This document shows, one piece after another, positions 26,994 through 41,900 of a DNA stretch of 64,000 nucleotides. The notes beneath the pieces are model-generated. The model saw only the letters and a list, made by a program, of their open reading frames with translations. It did no database searches and had not been told where the DNA came from. The stretch's first letter is position 1. Every line of letters starts with the position of its first letter. Source of the stretch: Cydia pomonella (lineage: Eukaryota > Arthropoda > Insecta > Lepidoptera > Tortricidae); NCBI RefSeq assembly GCF_033807575.1, contig NC_084724.1:14189228-14253227 (forward strand), given 5' to 3'. Position numbers and translations under genes: made by a program.

Positions 26994-29900
26994 AGAATTG
27001 CTCGTTTAAAGGTATAAGGTTTCTACAAAAAATATTCAGTAGAATTTTTGCAAGGATCAATATTTAAAAAGATATTAAAGAGGAAAACTTAATTATAATA
27101 ATTTTTTAGTTTATCAATACTCGTATGTAAAGTATGGCACAGAAAAAAAAGACACATAAATAATTAACAAAAACTATGCTATATGAAACACGTAGAACAC
27201 TTTTCGCTAGGATCAATATTTAAAGAGATATTAAAGCGAGAAAGTTAATTAAAATCAACTTTAAAGTCCCTTTTGAAGTGTTTCGTAAGTAACTCGTAAA
27301 TGGTCTACCGTAAGAACAAAAAAGTTCTTATTCTACAAAAACCATTTTGAACACTTTTGTCTAGGATCATTTCTAAAACGATATTAAAGGGGGAAAGTTA
27401 ATAATAATCAATTGTATGGTAAGTTTTATTTTTATATTTTCGTAAATAACTCATAAACGGTGGCCAATAGCAAAATATGTTGTGATACAAGAATAATCTA
27501 CACAAAACTTTCTACAAAAAAGATCCTGAAATATGTATTTTATTATTTATAACAAGGAGTCCATATATCAATTTCCAAACCTAGATCAAAATTTGCGGAA
27601 CCCTCATACAAATTTTCATCCCCTAGCTTAAGGGGCTGGGGGGGTGAAAATTCCAAGTTTTAGATTTGTTTTGTTGTTTGTGTACTAATACTAGCTTACC
27701 AAAAACTAATACAAGCTTTCCAGGACTTCAGAAACTACCCTAAGAGTTTTGAAAAAATGTGAATGAGTGAGTGAGTCAGTGATGAAACGGGGTATTTAAA
27801 TATCAACTAAATCTAAAGAATAAGCTTTACAATTAAAACTTTTTAAATTTAATAGGTCCACTATTGACATCATATCACGAGAATTTTGTTTATCTGTGAT
27901 AATCCAAATGAAATGTGTTTATTTGCTTAACATTATATACAGATAGGATGGTATAGTCAATAATGTTATGTCCAGATAATGTCAATACCTTATACTAGTA
28001 GGCATGCAAAATATTTTAAAAACCATTTACATTATATTACATTAAATTACATATTTACATAATCAATTACAATAACATTACATTTCAATAAATTATTATT
28101 ATTAAATATTAACAATGAAAATAGAGCCAAGAATAGAATTAATAAATAATAAAATGTCACAATATCAATAGAAATCTATATTAAAAATTGTGCTGGCTTA
28201 AAAATATTATAATTGCTCGTTTAAATTTACTAAGTGGCATGTCTCTTAACGATTGTGGCAGTTTATTATATATTGTGTATGTCATCCCATCGACATTATT
28301 TCGATAACCCAAACCCAAGTTATGAGGGTTCAAAAAAACGACATAGCGCTTCGAGAAAAGGTAGGTAGTGCCCTTGCGATTCGCTTTGCTCGTCTTGGCG
28401 GGGGCACTACCGTGCCCCTAGATAATGAGTACTATGTGGTTTCGTGCCAAGTGTGACATCACTGTGGGTTAACAATTTCACGGTGATAATCTTATTAACG
28501 CTTTGCCGACGACAACGCATATCTCTCAGTAGGATACTATTAGAATCAGTTAGTACTGCTAGTACGGAGGATCTGGAAGTATCTGCAATCTGCACCCTAT
28601 TACAAGCTTTTATTTACTTTCACCTGACAGTTGTCTGTTTGTATTCAAATCTTGCAAGTTCAATTTGATCCACTTCCCGGTTTCCGATTGAGCTGAAAAT
28701 TTGCATACATATGTAAGTCGGGTGACAATGCAATATTATGGTACCATCGAGCTGATCTGATGATTGAGACAAGAGGTGGACATAGGAACTCTGTGATAAA
28801 ACAACTCTTGTACCAAAAATGAAATTTTTGCCAAAAACTTATTATTGGAAATACGTGTAAGGGGTTCGCTAACAAGGAACAAAACAAAATATGTAACGAG
28901 TCTTACTTCGTTAGAATTTTCTCAGTAAGTATTTGATGAAGATGTTAAATGCGTGATCAAAAGTATACTAATATCATATAAGAACGTTATAAAGTCAGTA
29001 GTAGGTACTTGTGTTAAAAGCAAAGCTGTTCAAAAGTTAACATGAAATATAGTCAAAATCATACGGTATTTACTTGAAAAAATTGTATTTTTGTACGTGC
29101 ATGTTAGGTACTCATCCCTAGTCCCTAGTAGAAGTGTAATCGAACATTTATATTTGGCGACGCATACGCATTTGAATAGTGCTAAATATTTGGTTTTGCT
29201 GCATTTCAAGTTTTGAAAAACAAATACAAATAGACAATATCGCTACATACTTGAAAGTTATTATGGACAGCTAGTAATAATTTTGTTAAAATTATTAATA
29301 ATAGACTTCAGCAGTTGAAACATTTGAAAACAAATGGAAATGGCAACGAGCCAAAATACTAGTTTCAGAATGAATGGCAGATCGATCACCTAGGCATTGA
29401 TCTGACACCTGCCTCTATAAATACATCTAGCATTGTACTTGACTTGTAGCGCTGCACTATCAATAGTATTACAATAAATATACTTCGATGCTTCATGTCA
29501 TTAAACACACTGTTTCTATATCATCATAGTTTCAGGCCATAATTATACGAAGGTGAATTGGTCACTTAAGATAACTGTAAGCTAAGCGGGATTGGATTTA
29601 TCGTAAGAAATGTCCAGTGCGGAAATACTTAAAGACACCGCCTGTTGTCTGCCTCTACATTTAATCAATTGTTTATTTTTCTTGTATCTTTTTACTGATG
29701 TGTGCCAATAAAGAGTATTCTATCTATTCTATCTAAAGACAATCAGTCGTCAGTTGATGAGTGTGTTTCTGTTTCATTAAACTATTTTATTACGTTACTA
29801 AAACTGTCTGAATGAATTAAAATCAACTTAATCAAAACTCCCATTAAACAAAAAACTTGGCCCTTTTTCTTTTCCTCTAACTTTTCAGTGTCAAAGAGCC

Positions 29901-32900
29901 CGAAGATATCCCATACTTCATCTTCCGTCTAAAACTCCATCAGTTGGTAATGTAACATTGCCGCCGAACTTGCATTAATGTAATATAAATAAATAAATAT
30001 TATAGGACATTATTACACAAATTGACTATGCCCCACAGTAAGCTCAATAAGGCTTGTGTTGGTACCTAGACAACGATATATATAATATATTATAATTATA
30101 AATACTTAAATACATATAAACACCCATGACTCAGAAACAAATATCCGTGTTCATCACACAAATATATGCTCTTACCAGGATTTGAACCCGGGATCATCAG
30201 CTTTATAGGCAGGGTCACTACCCACTAGACCAGACCGGTCGTCAAAAAAAAAAGTACCTATAGCAATGATTAATTTAATTTTTCAAGAGGTAGAAAACTT
30301 TTGAAAATGTTTGATTGATAAGCAGAAGTTTATCAAAAGCGTACTAACTGATCGTTAGTATTATGCCCTGACTGGTATAACCGCCAGGCGAATCGAACGC
30401 CTAATATGCGGACAACTGTCCAGACCGATTGTTAAAGCGCCGCAAATTAAAAACAATTGTCATGATCAAAGTAAACAAACCAACTCACGAACCAAGGCCA
30501 AATTCATTGTATATTTGACAAAACGTGTAAAATAATCGGTAGTGAGGCTGACTTGAAAAAACCAGTCGATACTATCTAAGGCGGCTTTGAGGTAGAATGA
30601 ATGGAATTTGAATGAAACTTTATAATTGAATACAAATACAACGGAAGTGATAATGTACCGTGAAGGTGAAAATAGGAAAATATTTATGTATTTTTTTGCG
30701 TCACGGGTTAAAAAAGTATTAGTTACATACGTTTCTCATCCCACCATCCCCAAGATAACTTAATTTTACTACATTTTAAATATTTACTGATCCGATAATA
30801 CTACGTTGTTTACAAATATCTAATATACCTTTTTAACTGTAAATTGTCACTGATTTAGGTGTCCAAACTAGGCTTCTCGCTTTTTAGACAACTCGCCCAA
30901 AATTGTGATACTTAGCGTAATAATAGAATATATACTATGCCATTTGCGTTTTAGAATTCTCCCACACATTATCTTATAAATTGTAAAGGAAACCCATCAA
31001 AAACATTTTTCATGTAAAATGTTACCAAGACGAAACCATAAGGCTCGCACTGTCAAATATGTGGCTTGGCCGTTCGTTACTACGAGAACTATTGTATAAC
31101 AGAAAAGTGATGAACATTGAATACATTTTGTTCGTTACGCCCAGGTGATGGTAACAAAAGGAACAAACCACATATTTTGACTAAGGAGTAGAGTTTGTGA
31201 AATTAGGGCTTCTAGAGTTAGAACCTCGGCTCTACACTACAACTTTTTGACACACTGTCAAAAAGTTGTGTTGTAGAGCCGACGTTCTAGCCTTATGGTT
31301 TCGTTTTTTTAGAGCTAAGTAACTGATTTTATTGACATCATATCCCGAGAATATCTGGTATAATCCAAACCAAACTTAAAAAAAACAAGGGTTAAAAAAA
31401 CGACGAAGCGCTTCGAGAAAAGGTAGACCCTTGCGCTTCGCTTTGCTCGTCTTGGCGTGGGCACTACCGTGCCCCCAGATATTGTCGGGAATACATGAGT
31501 ACCTACAAAATAACTTTGTGGTTTAAGAAACTTTGTTTTGCAAATGTAGTTTAATATAATTAACTCAACAATTCCATAAATCTTTCTCTGTGTCATTTAT
31601 TTCAAGTGGTAATATGTGTTCGAGATTTATTTTTATTATGAACGGCAAGATGTAGGCCATCTACCCCATTATTTCGGACGAATTCGCTGCATTTCGTAAG
31701 CAAGTGAATCACGTCCAGGTATAACGTGTTGTGGGATTAGTGATTTGGTAATGCTCTGGCAGCGTACTCGTCAAAATGACAGCATAGGGCGTGGTACGTG
31801 AATAGAAACTGCTGTTCTCGTGAACACCTCGCAGTTTTTTATACGCGTGAGTAATGAGATTTCAATGCAGCTGTGTCGCAATTGCCACGACAATGACACG
31901 AGAGTAACGAGCTTTACAAACTTTGTAAGTTGATACGTCTACAGTCGTTATTAAATTCCACTATATTTATGATTGTGCTAAAGTTTTGCTTACACACATT
32001 GCACATCCAGTATTGCGACGGGTGCGTAGGTGCCACTAGGAGGCGTGCAATCATGCAACGGCATAGCCCGAAAATTATATAATTCCACAAATTTTAATTG
32101 TATCTGGGAGAATCAACTTTTTAGCGTCACTCGTTGCCATTGTTACGATTAGTTGTCCAGGGGACAAAAGTTCATTGAAATACTGATTTTATGGTACTTA
32201 AATGTATCAAACTTGCGTTTTTGTGGTCGTTATAACCAATGTCCATAATAGGCCCCCTACTAAGCATGTTAATAGAACGGCATACAACGTCTCTTTAAAC
32301 AAACTGTGCCACTGTTGTCCCTTGGACAACGGGACAGGATAACAAAACAAAAAAAGTTGATTCACCCATCTCACCACTACTACTCATTAAATTCGCTAAA
32401 TTAATTGTCGATTGCAAAGTTTGTAGTTGAATAAAAATGTCACAAAATATGTTCCGTTGAGCCGACGCTCATGTGTAATCAGTACCTGCTAACAGACGCT
32501 GGGAAGTGAACTTACCACGTGTTGCAGTTGTCGGCGCGGGTCTGGCCGGGCATGTACAGCTGGCCGCGGTGCCGGCACGGCTGCAGGATGAGCCCCGGCT
32601 CCGCGGTCTGGTTGCGGCACACGGGCAGGTAGTCGGGGCAGCAGTCGTCGTGCGCGCGGTTGAAGTCGCAGAACTCGTCGCAGTAGCACAACGTGTCTGT
32701 ATAGAATAGAAAGAATATAAGGCGTAATTCATGACGGTCAAAAGAACACTGTAACGCAAAGCGTCTAAGAATGTTCTTTGTTCATGTTGGAAATTCTATA
32801 ACTATTGGTTGTAAGATTTTTGAGAAGTATAATTCCTTTTGATGACGATTACGTCTTATGGATTTTCACGAGGTGGTGGGGTTTATAATTTATGGGACTT

Positions 32901-35900
32901 TTAAAAGACTTGGTATTTTCGGAATGAGTTGCGTCGGGTGACAACAATTGTCACGAAAGAGCACTCATACAAATCGCCGGTCGGTATGTAATCCGCACAC
33001 CAACACGAAGGTGTAACTATTTGACACATTCACTGCCAGACAAAAAACGGCGCACTACCCCAGAAACCGGTGGTCTATAGCTGCGTACAAAACAACCCGC
33101 CCAGCGGGTTGTCCGGCATCTGAACAAAGTTCACGAGCGCCCACCAGGTGGGTTTCCGGCAGTGAATGTGTTAATGTGTAACCGCGTACCGAGTATCCTG
33201 TGCGCGCAGGAGTCGAGCCGGTCGCGACAGCACTCACGAGTCTTGCCGCAGAAAGGGCCCTTCGGCAGGTCGGGACCCGTGTACGCCGCTACCGAGCCCA
33301 GCACGCACAACACTAATATGTATCTGAAACAACGTAGAAACAGTTAATCTAGTAGTTCGTCCCGAACTGAGAACTCGCGGTTCGCCAAAAAGATAGATCA
33401 ATTGATGCACCTTCTTAGTCGGTGAAGGATCGAAAACCGCGTGTGATTTATTGCAAGGTCTGTAGAGCTCTTAACTGATATATTTGAGTCACCAGTCACA
33501 ATAGAGATTAAAATAAACTGTATCTGTGGTACACCGTAGTTTTTATTTCGTGTCAAATAACTCAAATATCAAATGCCTTTATTATGTTTATTTTACTTTG
33601 TTTTTATCTTGATAATTATTTTAATATCGTAAATAAATAAATAAAAACAATATTATAAACGTGTAAACCGAGCACTTTCGTTTGATACCCGAAGTAATAT
33701 ATATGTCTATGTTGATACCAAACATATCAGAATACCGAAAATATATTTACGTAATGTTGAATTAATTATGCTCGTTTCACCTTTTTAGGGTTCCGTAGCC
33801 AAATGGTAAAAAACGGAACCCTTATAGATTCGTCATGTCCGTCTGTCTGTCCGATTATGTCACAGCCACTTTTTTCCGAAACTATAAGAGATGTATTCTA
33901 TGAACCGCATTAAGTATTTACCCAAAAATAGAAAAAAAAACATTAAATTTTGGGGGTTCCCCATACTTCGAACTGAAACTCAAAAAAATCTTTTTTCATC
34001 AAACCCATACGTGTGGGGTATCTATGGACAGGTCTTCAAAAATGATATTGAGGTTTCTAATATCATTTTTTTCTAAACTGAATAGTTTGCGCGAGAGACA
34101 CTTCCAAACTGGTAAAATGTGTCCCCCCCCCCTGTAACTTCTAAAATAAGAGAATGATAAACCTAAAATAACTATAATCACGACTGATGACTAATGATAT
34201 ACATATTTCTATTTTAATTGTATTTGAATTGTATTTTAATTTAAAACGTAATTTAATTCTAATTTATTTATTTTATAAGTTATAACATTTGCATTATTTA
34301 ATTTGATTTTAGTTCCCTTTGACATTTGTATGTCAACTGGCAAAACAATGTTTTACAAATAAAGCATTATGATTATGATTATTATTAAAAAAATATATGA
34401 TGTACATTACCATGCAAACTTCCACCGAAAATTGGTTTGAACGAGATCTAGTAAGTAGTTTTTTTGTAATACGTCAAACTTAAATGGTACGGAACCCATG
34501 GGCGAGTCCGACTCGCACTTGGCCGCTTTTTTTAAAATGCCTAATGTTCAATTAACCTAAGCTCATATGAACGAATTACCTAATTCACGTTTCACCTACA
34601 ATTTCTTTACGTAAGATCAGAATACCTATGATCGATTTACCTAGACTTGAAACATCTAATGCTAGGATAGCTAAGGATAACGGTTAATTCCGACAACGCC
34701 AACTCTCCCATTCGAGGTGGAAGATCAGTCAGACACCAGTCATTTAGAGAACAAATACATTTCAATTACTGAGTAGTAGTTTTTATCAGATTAAACAAAC
34801 TGTAGTCGCAAATCCGAACACTTAATAGTCCTTATCAGCGGGCGAAGTGGGTCGCTGCACTGTTGTTCACAGATTGTGTATACAGATGCGACACCTTTAC
34901 CCATAAACGTGGATTTATGACCCATACTACCCAGAACAGTAGGTATTTAATAGGTATGTTGGTCAACAAACTAGAGGCGGTATTGAACCAATTGTGGAAC
35001 ACCTGTAAGGATGTATGGATCTTATTGACCGAAGCGTTGTGACACGAGCAAACTACTTTCGTGTGTCCGGATTTTCTCTTCGACAGGTAGTAATTCTCAA
35101 CCGATTCAGTAGTTAAATATATTTTTTCTGTGGATTTTTTTTAATGTTCAAAATGGTATAATTGATATTAGCGTCTATGGCACTTTAGGCGATTGCGAGT
35201 ACGCTGTGATAATGACTCAAAGAAATATTTTTTGTTTTTACATTTTTAAGCCCATAGCTCTCATATCGGTCAAGGCCAGAGATAACAAACCATAAGTAAA
35301 GTAATTAATAAACGTCACGGAAAAAACTGTGCAAACTTCCTCTAAAACAATATTTTTTATCTTGATAAAACATCTTAAATACTAATTTAAATAATAATGT
35401 ATTATCGGATTGTTGGTTCTCAGAAAAAAACGTAGAATATGAGTAAACAAAGAATAAGTTTTTGCAAAAATATCAATTATGGTACAAGTTTTTATCGCTG
35501 ACTGTACTTTTTTACCACAGGCAACTAATACTCATACAGATAATTCTATAAACCCCAGCAAGCACAAATAGGTTGCTTTGTTTTATCACACAGTTCCTAT
35601 GGTCACCTCTTATTTCCATCATCAGATCAGCTCGATAGTACCATAATATTGCATTGTCACCCGACTTACTTTATGTATGCAAATTTTCAGCTCAATCAGA
35701 AATCGGGAAGTGGGTCAAATTTAGCTCTTAAGATTTGACCCACACTAACACATATTTCCGAACATATTAACGTTCCTATCCAATGACCTATCCAACGATA
35801 CCCCACACCATTGAATCAAAGCAATAAAAATAAAATCATTTTGTACGGGAGGTAAGCGCTGGTGGCCTAGCGGTAAGAACGTGCGACTTTCAATCCGGAG

Positions 35901-38900
35901 GACACGGGTTCAAACCCCGGCTTGGACCAATTACTATTTTGGGACTTATGTACGATAATCATTTGATATTTACCAGTCGCTTTTCGGTGAAGGAAAACAT
36001 CATGAGGAAACCGGAATAATCTCAATAAGGCCTTGTTTAGCCTCTGTATTGGAAGGTCAGATGGCAGTCGCTTTCGCAAAAACTGGTGCCTACTCCAATT
36101 CTAAGGATTAGTTGCCAAGCGGACCCCAGGCAAAATGCCGGAAAAATGACGGGACAACGCGAAGAAGAAGAAGATTTTGTATGGTACCCTAACTTTTTTG
36201 TAGTTTTTATTTTATTTTACCTTTCTGTCGCCATGCATGATTAATTTATCAATTCCAAATTGCAGCTTTCTAGCATCTAACGAACATTCTAACGATCACG
36301 AAGCAATGCCGTGGACGGACGGACAGAAGGACATGGCGAAACTATAAGGTTTTCTAGGTGACTACGAAACCCTAAGAACCAACAAACTTTAGTATATTGT
36401 GCAACGAGGGGGGTAAGTTAAATTTTGGATACTAGGGTGGTAATTCCCGACAGCCGCAGGCTGGAGTGAATTAAAGACTCGAGTAACAATATTCTTACCC
36501 CCGGAGTTAGGTACACACAATGTTTTTCATCACACTTGCGAAGAAAATACTATATTTTAAGCGAAATATTTTTTAAATACGGTGACATACCACACATTCG
36601 TACGCCATTTTGTAATTTTTTGATTGACACACAAGGTACAGACTAGGGGACCTACCGCGAAAACCGAAAAATTCGCAAATTGCGGGGATCTTTCTCTTTT
36701 ACTCTCATTAAGACGTGAGTGACAGAGAAAAATGCCCGCAATTGACGAACCTCGATTATCGCGGTAATAGCCCTGTTCGGCATTCAGCCACGATTGAAAT
36801 TTATATAAAAATATTTTAATCGGATGATAAATTAATCAAATGAAATAATTACAATAAAATAAAACATAAACAAAAATATTAAATTATAAAGGTCAGTATT
36901 TTAAAAGTAAAACTCATTTATGCTACTTGGTTTGTATGAATAAGTGACATAAAAATAAACAACGCGTTGCACTCCGGGAGTGCCGGCAGAAGTGAAAACT
37001 TGAATATTAGCTTTGTGCATTTTTGATATTTTGGAATGGTTAGGGAATAATTTTGCACGAATTGCTTTAATTATCAGTATAAAAATACTATATTTTTGTG
37101 GTTAAATACAATATTAATTTATTGCGCTATCGTACACAAACATGACAATTTATATTTTTTAACAAAGTTTATTTCTCAGAAAAATCAACTTCCATCCATA
37201 ATTTCAACGACTCTACTGGCTTCAATGACATTGTATCAGTTTTTCGATCAGGTCACGTGTCCGTCTTACGAATGTTCAATCTGTCGAATCTGTCGGTCAC
37301 GTGACCTGTCGCAGTTTAACATTTTTTTCCCCATCACAAAAACTGCACAGCGCCGCTTAAGAAGTTTTCACTTAAAACTCCGCCGTGCTCAACTATCTCT
37401 GCAGCTGATGGTGTACGACTCATAACAAGACTATGACATTTTCAACATTGTCGACTTCAGGACAGCGTCGCATCTAAGTGCCACATCGTGTCGTGCACCG
37501 GATGGCAACAACGTGCTGAATCGAATCTTAGATACACTTTAACCGTTTCTCTCCGACGGATCCGTTACGAACGACCTGATTCTCACTAATATAAAGCCAG
37601 AAACTAGTAAGTAACTAAATACTTGTATCGGCTAAAGCTTACCTGTTCCTGAATGAACTTTTCCATGTAGCACTCCTACTTAATTTAAGCTACCTGCGAA
37701 ACTGGCGGTCTCGGGATCAACCTTAGCGAACGAATAAAAAATAAGTTTTTGGCGAAAATTTTGATACAAGCTTTTATCGCAGACTATACTATTTTTTCCA
37801 CAGGCAACTAATACTCATCGAGATAATTCTCACAGCCCCAAACACAATTAGGTTACGTTGTTTTATCACGTGCAGATCCCATGGCCACTTTCTGTGTCAA
37901 TCATCAGATCAGCTCCATGATATCATAATATTGCATTGTCATCAGATTTACATGTTTGCAAAATTTCAGCTCAGTCGGAAATCGGGAAGTGGGTAAATTT
38001 TAGCTGCCAAAATTTGACCCACACGAAAATACATACGAACAGGAGTTAATAATATAAAGGAATAGTTAATTGACAAAATGTGCGCCTACCTTGCCCCTTG
38101 CTTGATATATGGCTTGACTAAGCCATATATCACTCATTGTTCGTGGATAGTTTTTCAAAGAGTCAAATTAAAAATCCAAAACATGAAACAAAGAACTTCG
38201 ACTATAAATCAATCGAGACGGCACTAAAATCCTCCACACTCCACAGCTTTAGATTTACGGTACCATACAAGCATAAACCACGCATCCTGATCAATTCCGA
38301 AACGCACTATGTATACTTACTTAAGACAACAGCCATAAGGGTCATACTGTGCTGGCGTGACCTTTTTCGATGGTATAAAGTTAACGTAGTAATGCGTCAC
38401 GTGGAGATTTCCTCGAAGAATTAGCATATGGTGATATAAACAAAACACAATATCGTTGAAATCATCTCTGTGTGTAAACAATGATCGTCCTTGAAACCTG
38501 AGCATTGACATGGTTTTTATTCGAGAGGTAAAATTCAACATTCAGTTGGGGCATAGAAGCCTAGGAGCGATCGTAAATCTGCTCAGGTTTTGTTTAGGTA
38601 TGTTTTTAAGAACTTTTCTGATGCCTATACGCGCAGATTAACGAAACATGGGACGGCATCCAACAATTTTTTTGTTTTTATACTACGTCGGTGGCAAACA
38701 AGCATACGGCCTGCCTGATGGTAAGCAGTCTCCGTAGCCTATGTACACCTGCAACTCCATAGGAGTTACATGCGCGTTGCCGACCCTAACCCCACCCCCC
38801 TCGTTGAGCTCTGGCAACCTTACTCACCGGCAGGAACACAACACTATGAGTAGGGTCAAGTGTTATTTGGCTGCGGTTTTCTGTAAGGTGGAGGTACTTC

Positions 38901-41900
38901 CCCAGTTGGGCTCTGCTCTAGATCTGGAATGACATCTGCTGTGCTGTGCCCTACCACACAAGGCGAGATGACATTCACAATGCCCATACCTCTCTTTTGG
39001 ACGTAGTTTAAGGACATACCCGGGTCCATTTAAACTATTTTAGACTAATAATTTTGTTGAGGGCGTCGTACCAGTACCTATTTTATTGCAGGCTTATATT
39101 AAAGTAGGAAGCATTTAGCACAATCGTAACATTGAGTTGTTTGCGGAACCAATCCACACTGCTCTGACAACCACGTACATATCTATCTGTCGCGAGCGTT
39201 CTATCTCTGTAAATTGAACATTATGAATTAAACTGTACGTCACACGATAACCGACATTGACTGGCGTATCAAGTAACACCCGAACTATAACAGTGGCATC
39301 TGGTGAGTGGAACAGATCGGTAGTTTTGACGCTACGGTATGAAAATAATACACGATTCAAGCATTCATAGCCTGCTTATCCGCTTGGATTTCCCGCAATC
39401 GGGTTAAAAAATAACTGTTTGGTTTAAAAGTAGGGCATGGGCAGGCTGGAGACAAAGGCTTGTCACAACGATACGCGGAATGCCAAGGTCGCGCTGTGTC
39501 AACGGCGTTATCACCAAATTCCTACCGCGTTACGATATCAAAAATACCGTTGGCGGTACAATTTATTGGCAAGATTATGCTATCAACGGCTCACATGCAA
39601 CATGCAAATAACTGCTTTCTTTGATAACTTTTTTAATTAGTACGGTAGTACAGTCAACATTTAAGGTAGCGGGTCCGGCTAGTCGTCAAATATATTGACC
39701 ATTCTCAAATAACTTAACAAAAAAAGATAAATTTTTATATGTAGAAGAATTAAACTGTCTTCGAATACGTATCTTTGTTTCGGATCGCAGTGTCACAAGT
39801 TAAGCTGGTTTGAGAGCGTTTAGTCGCCTACCTTAGACGCACCAATATAGATCAGACAGCTATTCTGTTAGAATTCTGTATTAGTTCATAATGAATCTTA
39901 TTCCGTGCTCAATAGAGTAGTAATTCAATAAACGCTACCTATGCGGCTTGACCATGTTTTCATAGTGGCACGCTTCTTTGTGGTTTTTAAACAATAGATA
40001 AGACGATAATCCGTAGAAGCTCACGGAGAAAAATAGAAACTATACGATAAGTTTTCTTTTGTGCAATAAAGTTTAAATAATCATGTGTTACATAATTTCA
40101 TACAAAGAGCATTTTACAGCTAGTGTTCACATGAACCCTGTTACGGTATACGTACGAGTATAACAATGTACTTAACTAAATACTAACGCAATTATTATGG
40201 TATGTTTTACACAGTGAATGACTGATAATGGGTACCTAATTAGGTCTCTAACACGTTTAAAAAAGTAGCCAGTAGATGTGCTTGTGCAACTCAGTGTTAA
40301 ACTTATTTGGGTAGATAATTTAATAAAAAACCTTAAGATCGTCAAGACGAATCTAACGAGCCCATACTTGCTAGGGTCGCGTTGTAATAAGAATTCTCAT
40401 AACCAACTTGAGTTCCCAATTTCCAGACCAGGACAAGTGTAAGGCATGTGAAATTTCAGCTGATTGTGGAACAGGAATCAAAAATTATACAAGACAAAAA
40501 TAGTTCACAGTCAAAAAGACAATCACCAGGACATATGTTTTTAGTTACTCGTACCCGCTTGTATAGGACGTAAGGTAGAAGTACTAGTGCTCGACGCTGC
40601 ACTAGTATTCGACATGGGCACTTTATGTCAAAGTGACAAGGATTAAGTTCGAATACAGAAAAATCTTCGTTGTTCAAATTTAACCTATATTTCCATGAAA
40701 TAAAGTGCCCATGTCGGTGACTAGTGCAGCGTCGAGCACTAGTACTTCTACCTTATGACAGCACAACACAAATGCACTTTCTCTGAATTTATTATTATGT
40801 GCCTGAAGAAGATATTTTACACTGCATTGAGTACGCCCTGATTGAAAAATCCCATTGTATTTACAGATGCCTCTTGACCGATTTAAAGAGATTTATTTAA
40901 ATGGATCAGCGGCAATTTGTACGATTTGATTTGAAGACGTTACTTTTGAATTATTGCGGCTTATTGGGGCTGGATAGAATACTATAATTTATTAATAAAT
41001 CGTATTTATGCTAAAAGGCTTATCAGATTTATAAACTTTTATTTAACTATCAATGTTTGTAAGTAATGTTTTTAAAATATGCATATCACTTTTCGACCTC
41101 TTGCTGGTGTCCGCTTAAACTGACGTTTTGCATAGGTAGTTTATTTATTTAGTACATAGTAAGAATTTGATTAAGGAGACTTAAGGTAGCCTGTTCGCCC
41201 TCGGAATACCCAACTGGCGTGAAGTGGCGCAGGATAGGGCAGAGTGGCGCTCTCTTGTGTCAGAGGCCAAGATCCTGTTTGGGTCACTGAGTCAGTGAAG
41301 AAGAAGAAGAAGGTAGCAAAAACACTTTAATAAAAGTTAGAGGTAAGTATAGTTCTAGATTAAGGTCAAGTTCCATCGATCACTCTAAATCTAAACAGAT
41401 CGACCGAGATCAGAGGCAGGTTTATCGATTTAGAGTTATTTAAAGCAACGTGGGCGCATTCCGGTGTGACCGTGAAGGTTGCAACTGCTGACCTTCCGGT
41501 GCACCAACGGCGCTAAACTGTAGACGTGAGATCATAGTAGACGATGACGTGATAACGACAGAACTAAGCCTTGATGTTTTTTAACCCCCGACGCAAGGGA
41601 TGTTTTATCTATGACTGTCTGTCTATCTGTGGCATCGTAGCTCTCCAACGGATGGGCCGATTTTATGCGGTTTGTTAACCTAAAAGCAACTATGATTCAT
41701 AGTAATCGATCCAGCAGTTTAAAGAATATCAACTGTTTTCCAAAACTATGTAATGCATTTTTGGCATAATATGGATTTATGTTGGCATATAGCGTAGGGG
41801 TATTTCTACATTTTTAATTTAATAAACAGTTATGTTTTAAATAAGTCCCGGTGTATTATCATAAAATATATGACCTGAGAATCCTGAGATGGACAAGATA

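Noticed and set aside
29410..29490. Possible LTR with TATA box and poly-A signal
   Set aside because: No second LTR, primer-binding site or internal coding region was found.
32489..32709. Open frames on both strands across exon 3 (for example 32506-32709 plus and 32489-32689 minus)
   Set aside because: They are shadows of the GC-rich exon. The Cys pattern and splice phases fit a different minus-strand frame.
35853..35935. Possible tRNA gene
   Set aside because: A and B boxes are present, but the sequence continues into a SINE body with an AAG tail, and a second truncated copy exists at 50358.
37096..37425. 109-codon open frame, possible small protein
   Set aside because: No signal peptide, domain or splice context is seen. 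The composition follows the AT-rich intron and the start has no supporting evidence.
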